A DNA stretch of 64,000 nt from Paracidovorax wautersii (GTDB lineage: Bacteria > Pseudomonadota > Gammaproteobacteria > Burkholderiales > Burkholderiaceae_C), in the NCBI RefSeq assembly GCF_900113035.1, contig NZ_FONX01000014.1, forward strand, positions 40,995 through 104,994. The letters run 5' to 3'. The position numbers and the translations under genes are program-made. Numbering within the stretch: the stretch's first letter is position 1; each line of letters opens with the position of its first letter. Below the pieces are notes generated by a model. The model did no database searches and was not told the DNA's origin. It worked only from the letters and a program-made list of their open reading frames with translations. Positions 50,688-60,264 of the stretch are shown here, one piece after another.

Positions 50688-50905
50688 CCTTCCTCATCAA
50701 GCCCCCGGGCCGCAAGCCCTACACGAAGTGCCTGCCCAGCAACGCGGCAGCCATCGAAGACGCGCAGAAGCGCTTCCCCGGCACCGCGCCGGCCAGCGTG
50801 GTCAACCTCATCTTCTCCACCGGCCACGTGGACTTCATGGCTGCCGCAGCCAATGGCCGGCGCTTCGCAATCATCCGCGCCCAGCGGCCCCGAAAGGTCA
50901 CCTAA
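50681..50905 (+). CDS. Small hypothetical early protein
   Basis: A 74-residue protein starting MLTFLIKPPGRKPYTKCLPS, with GTAPASVVNLIFSTGHVDFM in the middle and a basic end. GGAG lies upstream and the start overlaps the previous gene by 7 bp. No family was recognised. Confidence 0.55.
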   Translation: MLTFLIKPPGRKPYTKCLPSNAAAIEDAQKRFPGTAPASVVNLIFSTGHVDFMAAAANGRRFAIIRAQRPRKVT

Positions 50906-51168
50906 TGACCGCGCGTAAACCGCCACACACACAGGCCAAGACGCTCATGCTGACGACTCAGCAAAGCGCCATCGTGAGCCGACTCATCGACCAGCATCAA
51001 GAGGAGGGTGGCAGCCTGCTCGCGCAGGTCTATCACGATGGCATGCGCATTCGCGTGCTGACGCCTGAGCAGACTCTCGCGCTCAACGAAGCCATCTCGA
51101 AGGCGCTGGGTGAAGCCGGCCCGCGCGGCATCCGCAGCTCTGTGCTGGACAAGGCGGACAAGCCATGA
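50905..51168 (+). CDS. Small hypothetical early protein
   Basis: An 87-residue helical protein starting MTARKPPHTQAKTLMLTTQQ. It contains IVSRLIDQHQEEGGSLLAQV. The start shares one base with the preceding stop (TAATG), so translation is probably coupled. No family was recognised. Confidence 0.55.
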   Translation: MTARKPPHTQAKTLMLTTQQSAIVSRLIDQHQEEGGSLLAQVYHDGMRIRVLTPEQTLALNEAISKALGEAGPRGIRSSVLDKADKP

Positions 51169-51308
51169 CCGCCCCCATCACCATCGACGGCCCGTACCGC
51201 TGCCGCCGCCGGCTGCTGCGCGCGCGCATCGCCCTGGCGCTGGCCGCTGCCCTGCTGATCGCTCTCCCATTCGCCACCGCCGCCCTGGCGATGTGGGCCA
51301 GGGGGTAA
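51165..51308 (+). CDS. Very small membrane protein
   Basis: A 47-residue protein. The basic N-terminal part (GPYRCRRRLLRARI) is followed by one hydrophobic helix (ALALAAALLIALPFATAALA) and a short basic end. The positive-inside rule would put the N-terminus in the cytoplasm. Its ATGA overlaps the preceding stop. It fits exactly into the chain of overlapping genes. Confidence 0.55.
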   Translation: MTAPITIDGPYRCRRRLLRARIALALAAALLIALPFATAALAMWARG

Positions 51309-51311
51309 GCC

Positions 51312-51476
51312 ATGGTCAGCCGCATTGTCTGGAGCCTGGTCTTCGCCCTGCTCTACCTGCGCAACCTGCCCAGCTTCGGCGGCGACCGCGTGTACACGCG
51401 CGCCGCCACCCGCATGGACGTCGATCTGCTGCGCTACCGCCGCGCCCAGGCGCGCAAGGCCCGGGGCCAGCCATGA
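51312..51476 (+). CDS. Very small early protein with hydrophobic N-terminus
   Basis: A 54-residue protein starting MVSRIVWSLVFALLYLRNLP, a possible membrane anchor, followed by a strongly basic tail (RYRRAQARKARGQP). It begins 3 bp after the previous stop and overlaps the next gene by ATGA. Function unknown. Confidence 0.5.
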   Translation: MVSRIVWSLVFALLYLRNLPSFGGDRVYTRAATRMDVDLLRYRRAQARKARGQP

Positions 51477-51787
51477 CCACCGCGCTGCAGCTGCGCATTC
51501 GCGGCACGGTCACCAGCGCCGTGTGCCGCACCACCACCGCCGGCCTGCCGCTGGTGGAGGTCCACCTGACCGACCCCAGCGGCCAGGAAGTGCGCGCCCG
51601 GCACACCTACCCCACCGCCACGCCAGCCAGCCACTACGCCGCGAACGCCTTCGCCCGGCGCCTGCGCGGCCAGGTGGCCGAGCTGGACGCCACCTCGCCC
51701 AAGTTCCGCGCCCGCCGCATCGACTGCGAGGCATCCCACATCAGCCTGCCCTACGAGCAGGCCCCCACCCGCAAGGATCTCGAATGA
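51473..51787 (+). CDS. Small OB-fold-like early protein
   Basis: A 104-residue protein starting MTTALQLRIRGTVTSAVCRT. The N-terminal beta pattern (RIRGTVTSAV, LPLVEVHLTD, EVRARHTYPT) resembles an OB-fold or another small beta barrel. A single-strand-binding role is possible but not shown. It overlaps its neighbours on both sides by 4 bp. Confidence 0.5.
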   Translation: MTTALQLRIRGTVTSAVCRTTTAGLPLVEVHLTDPSGQEVRARHTYPTATPASHYAANAFARRLRGQVAELDATSPKFRARRIDCEASHISLPYEQAPTRKDLE

Positions 51788-52125
51788 CCACCACCCACCG
51801 CCCCGCCACGGTGACGATCACGCTGTGCGGCGATGCCCGCGGCAACGTCAGCGTGCGCACCGATCTCGCTGCGCCCGTCGCTGTCGGCCAGCCCATCTCG
51901 CCCGTCCAGTCCGTAGCGCTCGACCTCATCAACCAGTGCGGGCTCCGCGGCCTGCAGATCGTGCGCGGCGCCGAGCACGTGCCCTCCCTCTCGCTGGCCC
52001 TCGACCTGCTCAACCCGGACGTCCTGGGCTGGCAGAGCACGCCGGAGATCGCCGCCTCCGCCAAGAAGATCGTGCTGCAGAGCCAGCACGCCGCCAAGCC
52101 TCACACCCCGGAGGCTTCGCTGTGA
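51784..52125 (+). CDS. Small hypothetical early protein
   Basis: A 113-residue protein starting MTTTHRPATVTITLCGDARG. It has a beta-rich N-terminus and a helical C-terminus (EIAASAKKIVLQSQHAAKPH). Its start and end overlap neighbouring genes. No family was recognised. Confidence 0.5.
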   Translation: MTTTHRPATVTITLCGDARGNVSVRTDLAAPVAVGQPISPVQSVALDLINQCGLRGLQIVRGAEHVPSLSLALDLLNPDVLGWQSTPEIAASAKKIVLQSQHAAKPHTPEASL

Positions 52126-52322
52126 TCCGCAAGCCCACCCCAGAGCAGATCGACGCGCGGCTGCGCATCGCCAGCACCGAAAAGCCCGTGCGCAACAGCA
52201 CCAGCACCGAGCCCTACCGAGGCGCCGAGCTGCGCAGCACCAACAACCGCGCCGGAGCGCAAGACGCGTACCGCTTGCCCAGCCGTACCTTCTACGGCGT
52301 GCGCACGCCAGGGGAGGCCTGA
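52122..52322 (+). CDS. Small basic early protein, GTG start
   Basis: A 66-residue basic protein starting with GTG at 52122 (IRKPTPEQIDARLRIAST). It contains TEPYRGAELRSTNNRAGAQD. The start overlaps the previous stop and GGAGG lies about seven bases upstream. Function unknown. Confidence 0.5.
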   Translation: MIRKPTPEQIDARLRIASTEKPVRNSTSTEPYRGAELRSTNNRAGAQDAYRLPSRTFYGVRTPGEA

Positions 52323-52325
52323 CAC

Positions 52326-54476
52326 ATGGCCGCCAAGAAGACCGACCCGCTGATCAAGCGGCACATCCGCATCAACGACGACGCCACCACCCCCAAGGGC
52401 CAGCCGCTGCCCGAGGCGGGCCAGATGGGCAAGATCCTGGGCCGCACGCCGAGCGGCAGGCAGTACCAAGTCGAAGTCAACGACCGCGTCATCAACCTCA
52501 CGCTCGACGCGTTCACCGTCATCCAGCGTGAATCCGACCCAACGCCGCAGGAGGTCGCCCCGGCCGAGCCCATGCTCGACCTCGACCGCCTGGTGCCCAG
52601 CCAGAGCAACCGCAAGACCTTCGACCCCGAGCTGCTGCAACTGCTGGCCGCCGGCATCAAGCTGGTGGGCGTGCTGCAGCCGCTGCTGGTTCGACGCCTG
52701 CCGGCATCGCGTCTGCAAGACACGTTCGAAGACCCGGCAACGCGCCACGCCACGCATGAAATCATCGCGGGCGAGCGCCGTTGGCGAGCCGCCAGCATCG
52801 CAGGACTGCGCGCCGTGCCTTACCGCGAGGTTGGCGCCGATGACGCCACGGCCCTGGTCATGCAGATGCAGGAAAACATCCAGCGCGAAACCCTCACGCC
52901 GCTGGATGAAGCCCGAGGCATCGAGGAACTGGTCAACAAGCACGGCTACACCCGCCAGGACGCCGCAGACTCGCTGGGCCTGAGCCTCACGCATGTGTAC
53001 GAAGCCCAGCGCCTGCTGCAGCTGTGCCCCGAGGCCATCGCAGGGCTGCAGGCGGGCACGCTCAGCCGCAGCGTGGCTCTGCTGGTAGCCCAACGCCCCA
53101 CGCCGGCACTGCAGACCGAGTTCACCCGGCGCGTGCTCACCACCGGCCCGGACGGTGGGCCGCTCAGCTACCGCAGCGCGAAAGACTTGGCGAACCGCCA
53201 CTACCAGACCGACCTGGCCACCGCGCCGTTCCGCCTGGACGATGCCGAGCTTTCACCCAAGGCCGGCGCCTGCATGCAGTGCCCGCGACGCACGGGCTTC
53301 GAGCCGGAATTGTTCGCCAAGGGCAGTGCGGACGTCTGCACCGATGTCGTCTGCTTCGGCCAGAAGAAAGAAGCCCACTTCGAGCGTCTGGCGGAAACGG
53401 CCCGCAAGAAGGGCCGCAAGGTCATCACCGGCCGCGAAGCGCGCGAGATCATGCCCACAGACGCCGGGGCGCCGGATGGCTACATCTTGCTGGACAAGCC
53501 CCGCAAGGGCGAATCCGCGCCCCTGCGCCAGCTGCTGGGCAGCGATGTGCCTGAAGAGAAGATCGTGCTGATCGAAACGCCCAGCGGCAGCATGGTGGAG
53601 GCCATCCCCACGCGCGCGGCCGGCGCTGCGCTGGAGAGCAAGGGCAAGGCGCCCGAGGCGGCGAGCCCCGCGAAGGGCAAGGCAGCCGCCAAGGACGCAG
53701 ACAAGGGGCCGACGGCGGCAGAGCTGTCCGAACAGTACCAGCGCCGCTGGCGCCGCGCCGCCATCGACCAGATCATCGAAGGCCTGCGCGTGGTGGCCGA
53801 GCCAGAGGCACTGGACGAACTGCCGCGCCAGGTCGCCTACCGGGTGATCCTGACCATGGCGAACGAGACGGACGATGAAACCGTGCGCCGCGCGTTCCAG
53901 CTGTCCCCGGGCTTCTCCACCGACACGCTCCAGGCCGCCGTGGCATCGGTCGCGGGCCAGTCCCAGCGCATCCAGCACATGGTGCTGATGATGCTGGCCA
54001 GCGGCACCGACGACATGCCGCTGTACGAACGGCCGGTGGATGAAGCCCTGCACATCGACGCCACCGCGCCCGTGGCCCAGGTGGACGTCAAAGCCATCCA
54101 GGCCCAGGTGCAGGCCGACATGAAGGCCGAGGCCGCCGAGCGCGCCCACGCCGCCCAGCCGCAGGACAAGGCCAAGCCCACGCTCAAGCCCAAGACCAGC
54201 AAGGCCGAGGCTCAGGCCGCCATCGCGCAAGCCATGGCCACCGCTGAGACGGCCTCGCCGAACGCGTTCGAGCCCGGCCAGAAGGTCAGGATCAAGACCG
54301 ACATCAAAGGCGCGGGCGGTGCCCTGGTTTCCAGCAAAGGGTGCGAAGCGACCGTAGTACGGGCGTCCGGCCAGCGCCACTGGATGGTCACTCTCCCAGA
54401 CCCCTGGCCCTTCCCAGGCAGTGAAGCGAAGCCCATTGAGCTTGTCGCCGACTACACCGAGCTGGAGGCCGTGTGA
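52326..54476 (+). CDS. Large ParB/Spo0J-family protein
   Basis: A 716-residue protein. The ParB-N CTPase-type motifs are clear: LVPSQSNRKTFDPELLQLLA, IIAGERRWRAASIAGLRAVP (GxRR type) and LVMQMQENIQRETLTPLDEA. A helix-turn-helix (TRQDAADSLGLSLTHVYEAQ) follows. The central part has a possible zinc site (CMQCPRRTGF ... CTDVVCF). The long C-terminus is Ala/Lys-rich and ends in a small beta domain (GALVSSKGCEATVVRASGQR). It is more than twice the length of chromosomal ParB and no parA is nearby, so a role in recombination, replication or gene control is as likely as partition. Confidence 0.85.
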   Translation: MAAKKTDPLIKRHIRINDDATTPKGQPLPEAGQMGKILGRTPSGRQYQVEVNDRVINLTLDAFTVIQRESDPTPQEVAPAEPMLDLDRLVPSQSNRKTFDPELLQLLAAGIKLVGVLQPLLVRRLPASRLQDTFEDPATRHATHEIIAGERRWRAASIAGLRAVPYREVGADDATALVMQMQENIQRETLTPLDEARGIEELVNKHGYTRQDAADSLGLSLTHVYEAQRLLQLCPEAIAGLQAGTLSRSVALLVAQRPTPALQTEFTRRVLTTGPDGGPLSYRSAKDLANRHYQTDLATAPFRLDDAELSPKAGACMQCPRRTGFEPELFAKGSADVCTDVVCFGQKKEAHFERLAETARKKGRKVITGREAREIMPTDAGAPDGYILLDKPRKGESAPLRQLLGSDVPEEKIVLIETPSGSMVEAIPTRAAGAALESKGKAPEAASPAKGKAAAKDADKGPTAAELSEQYQRRWRRAAIDQIIEGLRVVAEPEALDELPRQVAYRVILTMANETDDETVRRAFQLSPGFSTDTLQAAVASVAGQSQRIQHMVLMMLASGTDDMPLYERPVDEALHIDATAPVAQVDVKAIQAQVQADMKAEAAERAHAAQPQDKAKPTLKPKTSKAEAQAAIAQAMATAETASPNAFEPGQKVRIKTDIKGAGGALVSSKGCEATVVRASGQRHWMVTLPDPWPFPGSEAKPIELVADYTELEAV

Positions 54477-54673
54477 TGCCCAGCGCCCGGAACACCTGCG
54501 CGAGTTGCCAGCACTGGCTGCGCCACGACACCGCGCCCATGAACCAGCACGGCATGCACCCCTGCGCCCACGGCATGCGCTGGACGTACCTGCCGCCCCA
54601 GCACTCCTGCCGGCAATGGGCCAAGCGCCCCGCCGCCGCCCAAGCCCCCACTGCATCGGAGACCCAGCCATGA
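54476..54673 (+). CDS. Small Cys/His-rich protein
   Basis: A 65-residue protein with a CASCQHWLRHDTAPMNQHGM segment, then HPCAHGMRWTYLPPQHSC. Four Cys and several His residues suggest a zinc-binding fold. The start overlaps the parB-like stop (TGATG) and the end overlaps the next gene by ATGA. Function unknown; perhaps DNA or protein binding. Confidence 0.6.
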   Translation: MPSARNTCASCQHWLRHDTAPMNQHGMHPCAHGMRWTYLPPQHSCRQWAKRPAAAQAPTASETQP

Positions 54674-56409
54674 CCCACAAGATCTGCGACCACTGCGAAA
54701 CCGTCCAGCACTGCAGCCAGCACGGTTGCATCCCTCCGGCGCCCAGCAAAGCAACACATGTGCCTGAAACGCTGCGCCTGGCGGCATGGCTCACCGAAGG
54801 CGCTTGGTACAAGATGCGACTGGGCGACGTGGAGGCGGCCGGGCGCGAGATGAAGCGTCTGCATGAAGAGAACAAGCGCTTGAGCGCTGCGCTCGACGCT
54901 GCTGCCGCCCGCGCAGCGACTGCCAACCAAGTGTGGGGCGACACGGAGATCGACGCGCTCTGTCAGCCCGGTCGTGCCGAGCGCTGGAAGGGCGACGGCC
55001 GGCAGTATGACCGCGACACAGTGCGCCTGGTGCTGGCCGCAGCCGCGCCTCATGCGGCAGGCGTGCAACTGGCCGGCACGCGCGAAGGGCGCATCTATGT
55101 CGCAGGCCCCATGACTGATCTGCCCGAACTGAATTTCCCGGCTTTTCACGCGGCAGCCGCAGATCTGCGGGCGCGGGGCCTGGCGGTGGTCAACCCAGCG
55201 GAACATGGCATCGTGGAGGGCGCGGAATGGGCCGACTACCTGCACTACGACCTCGGCCGCCTATCCACGTGCTCCAGCATCTATCTGCTGCCGGGCTGGA
55301 GTAGGTCGCGCGGCGCCGCGCTGGAGGCCATGTGCGCACAGACCCTTGGAATGCGCTTTGAATACGCCGCCGGGGCCGAACGCCCAGCGCTGATGAGCGC
55401 CCTAAAGGTGATCGAGACGCTGATGAGCCGCACCACGCTAGAGCAAGCCAGCGAAGCTCGACGCACGAATGGATTGACCTGGGCTGTGAACCGCTGGCAC
55501 ATAGAGGTGAGTCGCCGGCCGCTGGAAAACGTGCATCGTCGCCCCCTGGACGATGCATGGCGCCAAGTGGTCCGCTACTTCGGGGGCGACCCCGAGGAAC
55601 TGCTGGGCCCGTCTCATGACGAGATCCAGGCCACCACTGCCTATGTGGCGACCAGCCAGACGCCTCAGTGCCAACACCTCGACCCGCTAGATGATGGTCA
55701 TGAGTGGGCAGAACCGATTTACCTGCAGCCATGCCCGCAGCAGGCCTCCCCCACCACCGTGCAAGCGAGCTGCGTGGCCGCCGGGCACATTGCAGAGCCT
55801 TACACGCTGGCTGAAATCAAGGCCAAGATCGCAAGCGGCGACTACAGCGCCGAGCTGATGCTGCAGCATGCGATGCTGCTGCTGGAAGCGCTGCAAACCA
55901 CCGTGCAAGAGGGGGCGCCGAGCTCGCTTCAACGCGAGGTGCTCTCCAAACTGGTAGAGCTGGCTCGCATCGTGGATCGCGCCGTCGCTGACTGGGGCGA
56001 GTCGGGTCAAGATGGCTCCAGCCATGTCATCTTCCACAAAGAAGAAGCCGCTGCACGAGACGCGATTCTTGACTACTTCGACGCCCTGCCCGACGGCCCG
56101 GATGATCGCATCATTGAAAGCGGCCCGGTAAAAGCAGACCGGGTCCTGTCCGGACTCGCACCCCCCGCATCAGGTGGGGAGGCGCAAGCAGAGGAGGATG
56201 CGCGCATTGCACACGCGCTGCACGCTGCTGTCTCGGCGATCTACTTCGACGACAGCAGTACGTTCAAAAGCGCACTGGGCCGCGTGGTGCACGCCATCGA
56301 CCCAGCACTGGCCGGTGAACTGCTGTGCTATCCGAAGGATGCCTTCGACAAGTCTGCAGCCCGAGAAGCCGCCTCCATGGCCGCATTCAGCAAGGAAGGC
56401 GGTGCGTGA
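54670..56409 (+). CDS. Multidomain phage protein with DUF4406-like domain
   Basis: A 579-residue protein. It begins with a Cys/His cluster (KICDHCETVQHCSQHGC) and a coiled segment (MKRLHEENKRLSAALDAAAA). A module with WGDTEIDALCQPGRAERWKG, seen in various phage proteins, comes next. The DUF4406 domain follows: GRIYVAGPMTDLPELNFPAF, VNPAEHG and SIYLLPGWSRSRGAALEAM, related to nucleoside deoxyribosyltransferases. Another module has RPLENVHRRPLDDAWRQVVR, then YFGGDPEELLGPSHDE. Helical parts complete it. These modules are usually found on separate phage proteins, so this looks like a fusion. A role in nucleotide metabolism is inferred. Confidence 0.7.
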   Translation: MTHKICDHCETVQHCSQHGCIPPAPSKATHVPETLRLAAWLTEGAWYKMRLGDVEAAGREMKRLHEENKRLSAALDAAAARAATANQVWGDTEIDALCQPGRAERWKGDGRQYDRDTVRLVLAAAAPHAAGVQLAGTREGRIYVAGPMTDLPELNFPAFHAAAADLRARGLAVVNPAEHGIVEGAEWADYLHYDLGRLSTCSSIYLLPGWSRSRGAALEAMCAQTLGMRFEYAAGAERPALMSALKVIETLMSRTTLEQASEARRTNGLTWAVNRWHIEVSRRPLENVHRRPLDDAWRQVVRYFGGDPEELLGPSHDEIQATTAYVATSQTPQCQHLDPLDDGHEWAEPIYLQPCPQQASPTTVQASCVAAGHIAEPYTLAEIKAKIASGDYSAELMLQHAMLLLEALQTTVQEGAPSSLQREVLSKLVELARIVDRAVADWGESGQDGSSHVIFHKEEAAARDAILDYFDALPDGPDDRIIESGPVKADRVLSGLAPPASGGEAQAEEDARIAHALHAAVSAIYFDDSSTFKSALGRVVHAIDPALAGELLCYPKDAFDKSAAREAASMAAFSKEGGA

Positions 56410-56927
56410 TGGGCCTCCCACGCTTCCGCCCGCCACCACCTCGGCAGCACCGCACGCCCGCCCTTGACTTGATGCGCAAGGCTCAATTGCGCCACACCCG
56501 CCTCACCGAACCAGAGATCCGGGAAACGATGGATGCCGTGCAGATCTGCGCCACCCGCCTGCGCGAGGGCGTGGCCACCGAGCTGCAGGTCCAGGTGCTG
56601 CGCAGCACGATGGACATCGCCCTGGAGATCGAGAAGCACGGCCCGTTGCAAGGGATGCGCGGCCACTTCGAGGCCGCCATCGTGGCCCTGGTCAGCATCG
56701 CCGCCCGCGCCGAAGCATCGGGCACCTGGCGACCGACGGCCCTGCACTGGTACGAGATGGACGCCATCACCAGCGCCCTCGACCTGCACGACCACCAGCT
56801 GCGGCAGTTGACCGCCGCCGAGCTGCACAGCGCCACCCAGCGCGTCATCGCCCGCACACAGAGCCAGGGCGGTGGCCATCTGCGCATCGTCAACCCCGCC
56901 GACCTCACGACAGGGAGCACCACATGA
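56409..56927 (+). CDS. Hypothetical early protein
   Basis: A 172-residue, mainly helical protein starting MGLPRFRPPPPRQHRTPALD. It contains ATELQVQVLRSTMDIALEIE and MDAITSALDLHDHQLRQLTA. The start overlaps the previous stop (TGATG). It was not recognised. Confidence 0.55.
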   Translation: MGLPRFRPPPPRQHRTPALDLMRKAQLRHTRLTEPEIRETMDAVQICATRLREGVATELQVQVLRSTMDIALEIEKHGPLQGMRGHFEAAIVALVSIAARAEASGTWRPTALHWYEMDAITSALDLHDHQLRQLTAAELHSATQRVIARTQSQGGGHLRIVNPADLTTGSTT

Positions 56928-57327
56928 TCCCAGCCCTCAGCATCCGACAGCCCTGGGCCTGGCTCATCGTCAACGACTACAAGGACATCGAGAACCGCGA
57001 CTGGCCCACGAACTTCCGGGGCCAGTTGCTGGTGCATGCCGGCGTCACCATGTCCCGCCGCTACTACGACTCCACCGTGGGCGAACTGGATCTCTCGGGC
57101 CTGCTGCCAGCCGACATGCCGGCCTACGAAGACCTGCAGCGCGGCGGCTTCGTCGGCTGGACGCGTGTAGTGGACTGCGTGACCTCGCACCCCTCGCGCT
57201 GGAAGATCGAGAACCCTTCCGGCGATCCGGTCTACGGCTTCGTGCTGCGCGAAAGCCGCCCCATGCCCTTCGTGCCCTGGAAGGGCCGGCTCGGCTTCTT
57301 CAACGTGCCGAAGGAGGCCATTCCATC

Positions 57328-57331
<4 letters not shown>
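56924..57331 (+). CDS. ASCH-domain protein
   Basis: A 135-residue protein. IPALSIRQPWAWLIVNDYKD, NRDWPTNFRGQLLVHAG and FVGWTRVVDCV are the ASCH signature, a PUA-related RNA- or modified-base-binding fold. Phage ASCH proteins often occur beside nucleic-acid or nucleotide-modifying genes, and this one is directly followed by a DUF5131 gene with a 4-bp overlap. Confidence 0.82.
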
Positions 57332-58427
<1,096 letters not shown>

Positions 58428-58431
<4 letters not shown>

Positions 58432-58856
58432 AGCGCGGCCTCTCGCAGCAAGAAGCCATGGCCTACGTTGGGGTCAAGCGGCGAACGTGGGAGGCCCACT
58501 GGGCGCCGCGGCTCACAGGCATGCAGCAGGGCGTCAGCCTGATCTACGACCGCCTCGACCTCGATCGCCTGTTCGATGAAATGAAGACCGCCGCCGCTGG
58601 CCAGCAGCCGGCGGAGGATGCGGCCAACGACGGTCAGGCGCCGCAAGCGCAGAATGCGCCCTGGAACGGACGGCCCGCCAACAAGGAAGGAAGGAACACA
58701 TGGGCCAAAAAACACCCGGCATCTACGCCGGCAAAAACGGAACCTGGGAAGTCGACAAGTACTGGAAAGGCACTCGATTTCGCCAGCGTGGTCTCACAAG
58801 TTACGAAGAGGCCGAGCGCTGGCTCATCAAGCAGCTTTCGGACAAGCGCGAGGTAG
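58428..58856 (+). CDS. Excisionase-like DNA-binding protein
   Basis: A 142-residue protein. The N-terminal region LSQQEAMAYVGVKRRTWEAH is a MerR/excisionase-type winged helix, followed by IYDRLDLDRLFDEM. The last 50 or so residues are low-complexity Ser/Lys/Thr and are encoded in the 157 bp that overlap the integrase gene in another frame. Location directly before integrase is typical of Xis. A shorter functional core is likely. Confidence 0.65.
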
Positions 58857-59887
58857 TGCTCCACGGGGTGCGCGCCGAGCGGCTGTTTGACGCTGCCGCC
58901 GCGCATTACCTGATGACGCACCGGGACAAGGCCTCCATCGTCACCGAGGCGTACTTGCTGCAGTCCATCATGCCCTTCATCGGCCACCTCACCTTGCCGC
59001 AGATCCACGACGCGAGCCTTGCGCCCTACGTTGCCGCGCGCAAGGGCGAGGGCCGCGCGAACAAGACCATCAACCTCGCCCTGGGCGTGGTGCGCCGGAT
59101 TCTCAATCTGGCCGCCTCGGCTTGGCGCGATGAAGATGGCCGCACGTGGCTGCAGCACCCGCCGAAGATCACCATGCTGCCCCTGGTCGGCCACCAGCGC
59201 GAGCCGCGGCCCATCAGCTGGGCCGAGCAGCGCCAGCTGCTGCCGCAGTTGCCCGATCACCTGGCGCGCATGGCCCTGTTCGTTCTGAACACGGGCGTGC
59301 GCGACGACGTGGTGTGCAGCCTGCGTTGGGAGTGGGAGATCCCGGTGCCGGAGCTGGGCGTGTCTGTGTTCGACGTGCCCCGTGCCCACGTCAAAGGTCG
59401 GCGCAAGAACCGGCTGATCGTGTGCAACAGCGTGGCCCAATCGGTGATAGAAGCCGCACGCGGCCAGCACCCCGATTTCGTGTTCGTGTACCGACGGGAG
59501 CGTGTGTCCAAGCTGGATGAGGAGCCAGCTATGGCCTACCGCCCGATCGGCACGATGAACAACACGGGCTGGCAGAACGCACGCAAGGCGGCAGGCCTGA
59601 GCGATCTACACGTCCACGACCTGCGGCACACGTTGGGCATGCGCCTGCGTGAAGCCGGCGTGACCGAGGGCACCGTGTCGGATGTGCTGTGGCACAGCAC
59701 GAAGAATGTGACCCAGCACTACAGCATGGCGCAGATCGTAGAGTTGCACGACGCATTGGAGAAGATCAAGGCGGATACGGGTGCGTGGAACAAGACGCTC
59801 ACGACCTTGCGCGCGGAGCACCAGGCGCGCCTGGCTGGTGCGAGTCCCCCAAAAGTCCCCCAAGGGCTTCTGGAGCGGGTAGCGTGA
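58700..59887 (+). CDS. int: Tyrosine recombinase integrase
   Basis: A 395-residue phage integrase. The catalytic residues are visible: Arg201 in NTGVRDD, a lysine near 232, His306/Arg309 in HVHDLRHT, His332 in VLWHSTKN and the nucleophile Tyr341 in TQHYS. The N-terminal arm-binding domain reads YAGKNGTWEVDKYWKGTRFR. AAGGAAGGAAGG precedes the ATG. The 3' end carries the tandem CCCC arm-site candidates and stops 46 bp before attR. It integrates and, with the Xis-like protein, excises the phage at tRNA-Arg. Confidence 0.96.
   Translation: MGQKTPGIYAGKNGTWEVDKYWKGTRFRQRGLTSYEEAERWLIKQLSDKREVVLHGVRAERLFDAAAAHYLMTHRDKASIVTEAYLLQSIMPFIGHLTLPQIHDASLAPYVAARKGEGRANKTINLALGVVRRILNLAASAWRDEDGRTWLQHPPKITMLPLVGHQREPRPISWAEQRQLLPQLPDHLARMALFVLNTGVRDDVVCSLRWEWEIPVPELGVSVFDVPRAHVKGRRKNRLIVCNSVAQSVIEAARGQHPDFVFVYRRERVSKLDEEPAMAYRPIGTMNNTGWQNARKAAGLSDLHVHDLRHTLGMRLREAGVTEGTVSDVLWHSTKNVTQHYSMAQIVELHDALEKIKADTGAWNKTLTTLRAEHQARLAGASPPKVPQGLLERVA
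59843..59863. promoter_or_regulatory. Candidate integrase arm-type sites, right arm
   Basis: Two tandem AGTCCCCCAA units 11 bp apart, inside the last codons of int. TCCCCCAAAAGTCCCC (59845-59860) is identical to 8520-8535 at the left end. The distance to the 58-bp core repeat is about 73 bp here and 95 bp on the left. Confidence 0.5.
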
Positions 59888-59904
59888 AAACGCTCCCCAC
59901 AACG

Positions 59905-59940
59905 GAAAAAGCCCTGCAAGATCAAGATCTTGCAGGGCTT
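59905..59940 (-). terminator. Phage-supplied terminator of the restored tRNA-Arg
   Basis: On the minus strand an AAGCCCTGCAAGATC / GATCTTGCAGGGCTT stem of up to 14 bp is followed by a T-run. It comes from the phage side of the junction and replaces the host terminator stranded at 8341-8373. The outer stem bases and flanks are identical to the host version; the inner stem differs but stays paired. Confidence 0.85.
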
Positions 59941-59991
59941 ACCGTTTGGTGCGGCTGGCAGGAATCGAACCCACGACCCCTTGGTTCGTAG
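59934..59991. repeat. attR: attR: 58-bp direct repeat at the right prophage end
   Basis: Identical to 8367-8424. It spans the 3' 45 bases of tRNA-Arg(ACG) and 13 bases of the following terminator. Right of 59991 the sequence continues into the tRNA anticodon stem, so this copy rebuilds the complete gene. Confidence 0.95.
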
Positions 59992-60023
59992 CCAAGTACT
60001 CTATCCAGCTGAGCTACAGCCGC
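59947..60023 (-). tRNA. tRNA-Arg(ACG)
   Basis: 77 nt on the minus strand from GCGGCTGTAGCTCAGCTGGA to TTCCTGCCAGCCGCACCA. The acceptor stem GCGGCTG/CAGCCGC, D arm, anticodon loop CTACGAA (anticodon ACG, after wobble deamination ICG), T arm GTGGGTTCGATTCCTGC and encoded CCA are all present. The 5' half is host DNA and the 3' 45 bases come from the phage attP, so integration leaves it functional. Confidence 0.97.
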
Positions 60024-60033
60024 TAAGCTTTGA

Positions 60034-60063
60034 ATTATAGCATGAATTTTCTTGCCACTTCAA
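60034..60063 (-). promoter_or_regulatory. Sigma-70 promoter of tRNA-Arg
   Basis: Minus strand -35 TTGAAG (60063-60058), 18-bp spacer, perfect -10 TATAAT (60039-60034), about ten bases before the tRNA 5' end. The remaining 200 bp to the FAD oxidoreductase stop show no further gene. Confidence 0.8.
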
Positions 60064-60264
60064 AAAATCGACTTTTTAACTTTTGCCTTTTAGGCAGCTG
60101 CTTTAAAGCCGATGCGTAATTGTAGCGCAACTTTTGGCCCCTCCGACAAACTTTGCAGCTTCGATGCTTTTTTCTGAACGGAGGGCCCAAAAACCCGTTG
60201 TGCGCCCCGGGGCTCGCAGCGCCACGCAAGCGCCCTTGCATGGCCCGGCTGGCAATGGCAGTAG

